DNA of 64,000 bases, taken from NCBI RefSeq assembly GCF_026626665.1, contig NZ_JAPNKE010000002.1, positions 4,007,168-4,071,167 on the forward strand. The letters run 5' to 3'. Positions 57,216 through 64,000 of the stretch are shown in pieces. Position numbers and translations under genes: made by a program. Under the pieces are notes generated by a model, which had not been told where the DNA came from, did no database searches, and was given only the letters and a program-made list of their open reading frames with translations. How positions within the stretch are numbered: the stretch's first letter is position 1; each line of letters opens with the position of its first letter. Source of the DNA: Nannocystis pusilla (GTDB lineage Bacteria; Myxococcota_A; Polyangia; Nannocystales; Nannocystaceae).

Positions 57216-58202
57216 TCACTGCTTCTTCTTGCCGGCAGGCCCCGACGAAGACTTCGCCGCGGGCTTGCCGGAGGACTTGCTGGTCGGCTTGCTCGACTTG
57301 TTCGGGGCCTTGCCCGACTTGCCGGACGGGGTCGCCGACTTGCCGGCGGCGCCCGACTTGCTCGCGGGCGCCGTAGACGATCTACCCGCCGGCTTGCCGG
57401 CTGGCTTGCCGGCCTTCGGGGCCCTGTCGCCGGGCCGCGGCTCGGGCTCGCCGAACCCGGGATCGAAATCGTCGACGCCGGGAATAGGGCCGGCGAAGCC
57501 CTGGTTGTCGGCGTCGGTGTCGTCGTCCTCGCCCACGCCCGAGTCGGCCAGCTGCCGCAAGGCCGCCTGCCACGACGTCGCGGGCTTCGCCGGCGCCTCC
57601 TCTTCGCCCTCGTCCTTGTCGTCGAGGGTGACGAGCGGCACCTGGGCGTCGGCCGCTCCGCACGCCGCGCACGGCCCCAGCGGCTGACCGTTCAGCTCGG
57701 CGCCGCAGCGCATGCACAGCCCGCGGCACGCCTCGCCGTAGGCGCACAGCGCCCGGATCGGATAACTGAGCAGCACCTGCTCCACGAGCAGCGGCCGCAG
57801 GTCGATGCGCGTGCCCGAGAAGCTGCGCTCGTCCGGCGACTCGGTCTCGCTGTCGTCGTCTTCGGCGTCGCCGACGCGATCACGGACGAAGTGGACGCAA
57901 ATCTCCCCGCCCGCCGAGACCGCCGCCGGCGCCAGGCAACGGGCGCAGGGGACGCTGTAGCCGCCCTGGAGGGTCCCGCGGACCAGATAGCTGGTGCCCT
58001 CGCCCAGCGGCGTCACCTCGAGCGAGGTGGAGCCGGCGCTCGTGACTTCGGCGTCGGTGTGCGCCAGCACCGTCTTCATCCACGGCGCGGGGAGCTCCGC
58101 CTGAATGGCGTAGGGGCCCGGCCCGGAGCGAGCCAGGGCCACGAGATCGAGGTCAAGCTCCGGCGGGAGCTGCGTGCCGTCGTCGCGGGTCGCGGCCTTC
58201 AT
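57216..58202 (-). CDS. YceD/DUF177-family protein with Lys/Ser-rich tail
   Basis: A 328-residue protein. Residues ~1-190 are DUF177/YceD (associated with 23S rRNA accumulation): GGYSVPCARCLAPAAVSAGG (CxxC), VLLSYPIRALCAYGEACRGLCMRCGAELN. An acidic spacer follows, then ~100 residues of Lys/Ser/Pro/Gly repeats (GKSGKAPNKSSKPTSKSSGKP), resembling a histone-H1-like tail. Typical family members are 160-200 residues, so the tail is an addition. ATG 58202. First gene of the long minus-strand run, sharing a divergent promoter region with the giant protein gene. Confidence 0.88.
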   Translation of the reverse strand: MKAATRDDGTQLPPELDLDLVALARSGPGPYAIQAELPAPWMKTVLAHTDAEVTSAGSTSLEVTPLGEGTSYLVRGTLQGGYSVPCARCLAPAAVSAGGEICVHFVRDRVGDAEDDDSETESPDERSFSGTRIDLRPLLVEQVLLSYPIRALCAYGEACRGLCMRCGAELNGQPLGPCAACGAADAQVPLVTLDDKDEGEEEAPAKPATSWQAALRQLADSGVGEDDDTDADNQGFAGPIPGVDDFDPGFGEPEPRPGDRAPKAGKPAGKPAGRSSTAPASKSGAAGKSATPSGKSGKAPNKSSKPTSKSSGKPAAKSSSGPAGKKKQ

Positions 58203-58240
58203 CCGGCCGCATGTAGCGCGTGGCGCCAGGGCTGTCAAAC

Positions 58241-58305
58241 CGCCGCCAGCCCGGATCCTTTCGCCGCCAGCCCCGGATCCTTTCGCCGCCAGCCCCGGAT
58301 CCTTT
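58241..58305. repeat. Three 22-bp direct repeats next to a promoter
   Basis: CGCCGCCAGCCCCGGATCCTTT at 58262 and 58284, with a 21-bp copy at 58241; each contains GGATCC. They lie between the divergent YceD-domain gene and the giant gene, directly upstream of a -35-like TTGACA, and may bind a regulator. Confidence 0.85.
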
Positions 58306-58307
58306 GG

Positions 58308-58337
58308 TTGACACGGCAAACGCGGATTGGCTATTGC
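58308..58337 (+). promoter_or_regulatory. Sigma-70-like promoter of giant gene
   Basis: TTGACA (58308-58313), 18 bp, TATTGC (58332-58337). The perfect -35 box is unusual in this GC-rich window. It argues against a TTG start at 58327, which would lie within it. Confidence 0.6.
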
Positions 58338-58347
58338 CTCCCGGCCC

Positions 58348-61300
58348 TTGGTCGCCTCTGAGCCCACTGCGCGCCTCGGAGGCGCCGACGCGAGCCCCCG
58401 GACCGACGCGCCCGGCGAGGTCACGCCGATCGCCGAGCCCGCGACGACGCGTGCGCTCGAGTCCGGTGTCCGTCGCTCACGCGTCCTCGCGGTGTCGGGC
58501 CTCGTCGGCGCCTGTCTTATCGGACTTGTCCCTCAGGACAGCCACGCCCGCACCCGCACCGGCGCGCTCGGAGTGATCGCCCCGCCCGCGCCGCCGCTGC
58601 TGCCGAGCCTGCGCGCCGCCCCGGGCCTGCGCGCCGCCGACCTGGTCGCCGGCCTCGGCGCGCCGCTGCTGCTCGGCCCCCCGCCGCGCACGACCCCGCG
58701 GCGCCTGCCGAGCGAGCAGCCCTCCGCGGCGCCCGGCACCGAGCCGACGCCGGTCGAGCCTGCCCCCGAGGACATGTCCGAAACGCCAGCGCCTTCGGGA
58801 CCTGGCCCAACGGGCAGCCCGCTGACCCGCCCGGCGCCCACCCTGGCGCCGCCCCCCGCGGAGGGCGAGGTCGCGGTCGAAGCGGAGGCCGAGGCCGACG
58901 CACCGACCCCTGCCCCGGCGCAGGACGGCCAGATCTTCGCGCCGATCGCCACCACCGAGCCCAAAGCCGAGCCGGAGCCCGAGCCGCAAGAAGAGGCTTC
59001 GCGCTTCCTCAAGGGCAAGAGCGTCCCGCCGTTCTGGATCGATCGCACCTACACGACGCACCGCACGCGCGCGCTGACGCTGCCGCCGCTGTTCTTCCAC
59101 CGCACCGGCGCCGCCAACCACCCGGAGAAGCTGTTCCACTTCGACCTGTCCCTCACGACAGGTTGGTACAGCCAGCGGACCGCGAAGCGGCGGTGGTTGT
59201 CGCCGGCGATCCTGTTCTTCGGCTCGTTCAGCGAGCGCACCACCGGCTGGGGCGCGGTCGCGCTGCTGATGGGCTACAAGCGGGTCGGCGAGCAGTACAG
59301 CTTCGGCCAGTTCCCGTTCGTCTGGCGGTGGGGCAACAAGTCGGTCAAGAACCTGGTCGTCGTCCCGTTCCACTACCACCAGAAGACGCCCGACAGCCTG
59401 CGCGGCTTCTCGGCGGTGCTGTTCTGGTACGGCCACAAGAACACCACCGACAAGGACCCGCTCAACGACCTGCGCTACTTCGTCGGCTTCCCGCTGTTCT
59501 ACCGCGTGACCCGCGGCCCGAGCACGGTCAACGTCGGCGTGCCGCTGTACCTCGGCGGGCAGAACAAGGCCCGCGGGCTCAAGTGGCACACGGTGCTGCC
59601 GTTCGTCCACTGGCAGTCGAGCGAGTACGGCAACCGCAAGGACCTGTGGACGCTGCTGTACGTGCAGCGCAGCGACAAGGCCCGCAGCCGCCGCTCGTGG
59701 GCGGTCCCGCCGCTGCTGACGTTCTCGCACCAGACCCCGACGCGCAAGCTGTTCTCGGCCACGCCGCTGGTGTGGCGCTCGAGAACCGCGACCGCGGCAG
59801 CGTCGCCTGGTCGGTGTTCCCGTGGGTCAGCTACCGCGACCCCGAGCAGCGCAACCGCGTGCTCTTCCCGCTGTTCTGGCAGTTCGGCGACGTCAAGGCC
59901 GGCGTCACCAGCAGCGTGTTCGTGCCCCTCGTCTACGCGCGCAAGAGCCCGCAGGAGACGCGGGTCTACACGCTGCTCGGCGGCGGTCGCTCGGGCAAGA
60001 ACGGGCGCTGGGGCTTCGGCATCACCCCGCTCCTCACGTTCGTGCGCAACGAGCCGGGCGGCAAGAGCTTCCAGGTCGTCACGCCGCTGTTCGGCCACTC
60101 GCACGACCCGAGCGCCTACGGCGGCAAGGGCGAGCGCACCGTCTCGGCGGCGGTGCTCGGCTACTACCGCCGCCGCGGCGAGCGCTGGGACGCCGGCTTC
60201 GCCCCGCTCGCGTTCGTCGGCCGCGACGGCACCCGCTCGTACCAGACCATCACCCCGCTGTTCTGGCACCGCCGCGACACCGACCCGCAGCACCCGAGCG
60301 ACCTGTGGGTGCTCGGCCCGGCCTACGCCAAGAAGGTCAAGTCGGGCGGCCACGGCGGCCTCGCCCCGCTGGTGTTCGCCGGCCGCGACGACAAGTTCCG
60401 CTACGGCATCGTCCCGCCGCTGCTGTTCGGCCACGTCCACGACGTCGAGGCCCAGCGCTCGCGCACGGTGTCGCTGGTGTTCGCCCGCGACAAGGGCCCC
60501 GACCACCGCACGCTCGGCGTCCTCAACCTGTTCTGGGACGTGAAGCGCCCCGCCGGCGAGCGTCACACCGCCCTGTTCCCGCTGTTCTACCGCCGCCACG
60601 CCGAGGGCAAGACGCTCACCCTCACCCCGCTGGGCGGCGCCTACCGCACGCCGGAGCAGCGCACGTGGTCGGCCGCCGCGCTGCTGTACGGCTTCCGCGG
60701 CTACAAAGATCCGACCCGCCGCGGCTTCGGCCTCATCCCGCTGGTCTTCTACGATCGCCGCAAGGTCGAGGGCGGCGTCGCCAGCAACCTCGTCGTCGCG
60801 CCGCTGTTCGCCCGCCACCGCGCGCCCAGCGAGGACCTCGACATGTGGTCGCCGCTGGTCTGGCGCACGGCCACCCGCGGCGAGAAGCCGCGCAAGAACC
60901 TCGCGGTCATCCCGTTCTACTTCCGCCAGCGCCAGCCCGACGGCATCGACGTCGACGCCGGCCTCGTCCTCCCGTTCTTCTACAGCCGCGACAAGGTCCG
61001 GCGCACGCACACGCTCATCGCCGGCCCGGCGTTCCACCGCCTCACCCGCACCTCGCTCAACGCCGGCGTGGTGCCCGTCTACTGGTGGCACGACTCGGTC
61101 GAGAAGCGGCGCCTGATCTCGCTGCCGCTCATCTTCCACCAGGCCGACAAGAACAAGCTCGAGCACACCACCATCGCCGTGCCGCTGTGGTTCGACCGCC
61201 GCCGCGCCAACGGTCGCCGCTCGTGGGTCGCCTTCCCGTTCGTCGTCGGCGTCAAGGGTCAGTTCAACTTCACCCGCTTCAGCCTGACCCCGCCGATCTT

Positions 61301-62406
61301 CTTCGACATCTTCCGCCTCAACAAGAACTACCGCTTCACCGGCGTGGTCCCGTTCGCGTTCCGCTACCAGAAGTGCGGCTTCCGCGAAGAGGACGACGAT
61401 CGTTGCCGCTACACGCTGTGGGGCTCGTGGCCGCTGTTCCTCTACGGCAAGGACGGCAAGGGTCGCACCAGCCACGGCGCGCTGATGCTCTACTACTTCG
61501 ACAAGGACCCGGGCGGCCGCCGGTTCCTCACCCTGCTGGGCGGCGCCAACGTGCGCCCGGGCGAGCGCCTCACCTGGTACGCGCTCAACTTCGGCCACAC
61601 CACCACGCGGCAGTTCAAGACCACCGTCTTCTTCCCGCTGTTCTTCCGTAAGGCCTACCGAACCAAGGACCGCAGCACCACCGTCGTGCTGCCGCCGCTG
61701 TTCGTCGGCGCCCGCCGCGAGGACTACCGGTGGTTCCAGGCCGGCCTGATGGTTTGGAACTTCCGCCGGCCGCACAAGGTGACCACCGTGGTCGCGCCGC
61801 CGCTCTTCTACACCGCGCACAGCTACGCCGAGCGGCGCATGACCTGGCTCCTGCCGCTGTTCCTGCGCGACAACAACTGGGCCAAGGACACCAACCACCA
61901 GCGTCTTCCCGGCCCTGCTGTTCCAGCGCCGGCGCGGCCAGGACAACGACTGGGTCCAGTTCCCGCTGGTCTGGCACATCGAGCGCGGCGAGAACTCGGG
62001 CACCTTCGGCGCCTTCATGTGGTGGGACATCCGCCGCAAGGGCCGCATCACGCAGGTCGTCCCGGCGCTGTGGGCCCGCCACCGCGGCCGCGGCCGCGAC
62101 ACCCAGGTCGTCGGCCCCGGCCTCGGCTGGTGGTGGCGCGACGAGCAGCCGATCCGCGACGCCCAGGGCGAGAGCATCGGCACCAAGAAGGGCCTCCACT
62201 GGCGCGCCCTGTTCGGCATCCTCGGCGGCGGCAACGACGGCGTCCAGCGCTACTTCTCGCTGTTCGGCGGCCGGATCCCCCTGCGCCCCAAGGCCGTGTG
62301 GGAGCCCCGCCGCAAGCGCCTCAAGGCCGCTCAGCCCGCCGCCCCCAAGGCCCTGCCCGCCGCGGCTCCGGCCGGCCCTGTCGCGCCGGTCGAGAAGAAG
62401 CCCTGA
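58348..62406 (+). CDS. Giant exported protein with PLF-type strand repeats
   Basis: A ~1,350-residue protein. A signal-like helix (VLAVSGLVGACLIGLVPQDSHA) is followed by a ~150-residue Pro/Glu-rich linker. Then come some 40 or more repeats of an amphipathic strand pair, typified by LPPLFFHR, FPLFWQF, TPLFWHRRD, VPPLLFGH, FPLFYRRH and LPLIFHQ, spaced ~25-35 residues. This continues to the C-terminus and a Pro/Ala/Lys tail. Alternating aromatic/hydrophobic and charged residues suggest a large beta structure, possibly outer-membrane. Frameshifts near 59778 (T lost in TTC) and 61905. The start is uncertain: TTG 58348 and GTG near 58486 are candidates. Family not recognised. Confidence 0.7.
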
Positions 62407-62441
62407 GCGGCGCGAGCGCCGAACGGGCCTGCGCGTAGGGG

Positions 62442-62492
62442 CATGTCCCCGCGAGCATGTCCTTGCGGGCATGTCTATCTAGACATGTCCCA
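62442..62492. repeat. Four-unit 14-bp CATG array
   Basis: CATG 62442, 62456, 62470, 62484, exactly 14 bp apart, following the stop of the giant gene by 36 bp, between convergent genes. Confidence 0.93.
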
Positions 62493-62821
62493 TCAGCGTA
62501 TCCACGGGACCTGCTCCCATGCGGGCGCGTCTCGCCTGCGCAAGGCGTGACCACGCCCCGACGCCCGTGAGCTGCCGCGTGCCGCGTCGGCGCCTGACGC
62601 GGCGAGCTCGGCGTCTTTTCGGCGCACCTCGGCCCCTACAGGACGGGCGGCGCGCGCCGAGACGCCGCCCACCGCGCCTCCATGGCCCGCCGCGCCGCTG
62701 GAGGGGCGCTCCGCGGCGAGCGCCCGCTCCCCGTTGCCGCGAGCAACTCCCCTCGTTAAACGGCCCGAGGGCCCCGGAGCGGCGCTCGGAGCCCTCGTCG
62801 TGCGCGCAGCGAGGCTGCGGC
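62493..62821. other. Gene-free stretch
   Basis: About 330 bp of GC-rich sequence between the array and the stop of the last gene. Nothing recognisable was seen beyond GC-skewed open frames. Confidence 0.5.
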
Positions 62822-64000
62822 TCACATCGGCTGGACGCCGCAGTCGTCGACCTCGCTGGGGACGCAGCCTTCGCAGTCCCAGCGGAAGTTGTCGAGGAGC
62901 GTGGCGGTCGACAGGTACTCGTCGGACATGTCGGCCAGGAAGAAGCCGACCGTGATCTCCGCGCCGGGCTGGACGCCGCCCTTGGCGGTGAACCAGTCGG
63001 AGCAGGCGTGCTGCTCGAAGCCGGTGCCGGACAGCTGCGGCTCGTTGTAGGTGTAGCCCGGGCCGTCGAAGTACGGGTCGAGCGCGGTGATGGAGATCGG
63101 CAGGCCCTGCGCCGGGTTGTTCGGGTTGGGGATGAAGGTGACGTTGCCGCTGTACGGATCGACCGGCGGGTTCTGGTTCGGGTCGTCCGGGGTCGGGTCG
63201 ACCTGGTAGGCGATCAGCAGGTCGTTCCACGAGGTGCCGACGTAGGTCGGCCACTCGGCCGAGCAGAACGCGAACTCGAAGGTGTAGCCGTAGGTCCCCG
63301 GCGGCACGGTGGTCTTGAAGCTGAAGTAGATGCGGTCGTTGCCGTCGGCGTCCGTCATCTCCCACTGGGCCTGGATGGTGTCGGAGCAGTCGTTGTCGCC
63401 GGCCCCGTTGTCGCAGTTCTTGAACGGGGTGCCGCCGGCGCCGTTGTTGCTGCCGTTCTTGGCCTTGAAGGGCAGCGGCAGCGGGGCGTTGTCGGGGTTG
63501 CCGTTGTTGGTGGTGCCCTGGTTGTTCGGCGCCTCGATCACGACGCCCTCGGCGTTGGGCGTGGCGATCTCGCCGCTCGAGATGATGAGGAAGGCGTTGC
63601 CCTCGCGCGGGCTGTAGAGGCGCTTGTTCGGGGTCTGCGGGTCGTTGTCGTGATCGAACGTGTAGTTGCCGTAGCCGCGCGCGACCTGCCGCTGACGTCG
63701 ACCGGGTTCGAGTGCTGGAAGTCCGTGGTGAGGATCGAGTTGTTCGGCGCGGCGTTGCAGATGCCCATCGCCTTGAGCATGTTGTTCTTGTCGCCCTTGT
63801 TGGTGACCACGTCGGCGGCGTCGTCACACACGACGTAGTCGGCGGGCGCCTGGCAGTTGGCCGGCTGGTACGGGGTGCAGTTGTTGAGGCAGAAGTCGTT
63901 CGGGCCGCCGTTGACCTCGTTGCCGTCGTCGCACTGCTCGCCCCGCTCCTTGATGCCGTTGCCGCACTCGACCGGCGAGAACGTGCAGTCGGGCTCGCAC
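62822..64000 (-). CDS. Choice-of-anchor-L-like secreted protein (5' end outside window)
   Basis: C-terminal ~395 residues of a minus-strand gene. The visible start is Cys-rich (CEPDCTFSPVECGNGIKERGEQCDDGNEV), the DUF4215-type repeat common in myxobacterial surface proteins. Then comes VVCDDAADVVTNKGDKNNMLKAMGICNAA, followed after a frameshift near 63690 by a beta-rich domain with FEFAFCSAEWP, DLLIAYQVDP, ITVGFFLADMSDEYLSTATLLDNFRWDC, the pattern of choice-of-anchor L domains. Paired cysteines (GCVPSEVDDCG) end it. Exported, role unknown; perhaps adhesion or surface. Confidence 0.75.

Overview
The window is about 64 kb of very GC-rich bacterial chromosome. The gene content points to a myxobacterium, possibly the Nannocystis side of the group; this is inferred from gene types because no rRNA is present. 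Supporting features are a Cys-rich 'CGNG..GEQCDDGN' plus choice-of-anchor-L-like secreted protein, a FrzS/AglZ-like pseudo-receiver/coiled-coil protein, many lipoproteins, and long Pro/Ala/Arg-rich linkers. No rRNA, tRNA, CRISPR array, prophage or transposase was recognised.

Layout. 1-1.2 kb: small genes including a Roadblock/LC7-like protein and a ferredoxin. 1.5-3.7 kb: two LPG-synthase-TM (flippase-like) membrane proteins. 3.7-5.7 kb (-): SdsA1-type alkylsulfatase. 6-20.7 kb: a maltodextrin locus with three GH13 alpha-amylase-family enzymes, a maltoporin-like porin, MalK, a solute-binding protein fused to a MalF-type permease, and MalG. A cytochrome P450/TetR pair with a double KstR-like operator sits inside it. 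20.9-28 kb: S9 peptidase, ClC channel with CBS and TrkA-C-like domains, nucleotidyltransferase, DUF985 cupin, ExbD. 28.2-37 kb: [2Fe-2S] ferredoxin, Clp-type AAA+ protein, two pseudo-receiver proteins, HflX, UppP. 37-45 kb: QueA, unknown periplasmic proteins, a MEMO-like protein, TetR, HU. 45.1-58.2 kb (-): one long housekeeping run, yceD-rpmF-plsX-fabD-fabG-acpP-fabF-(rpiB::nrdR)-ribD-ribE-ribBA-coaBC-udg, covering phospholipid and fatty-acid synthesis, riboflavin, CoA and uracil repair. 58.3-62.4 kb: a giant repetitive secreted protein. 62.8 kb to the end (-): a partial choice-of-anchor-like protein.

The most striking feature is a dispersed family of short palindromic repeats. The core is CATGTCC or CCTGTCC, then 4 nt, then GGACATG or GGACAGG, and successive cores are spaced 14 bp apart. 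It forms tandem arrays in many gene borders (phase-perfect for 4-6 units at several sites) and also lies inside coding sequences: at start codons, in or next to signal peptides, in linkers, in a conserved Clp motif, and as a roughly 300-bp insert that splits uppP. In genes it is read mainly as G-H-V-P-x-D-S or L-S-x-x-T-G type peptides.

Caution: more than 20 otherwise well-conserved genes are broken by single-base frameshifts, often in short homopolymers. This looks like draft-assembly consensus error rather than gene decay. Coordinates for such genes span the whole reconstructed gene.
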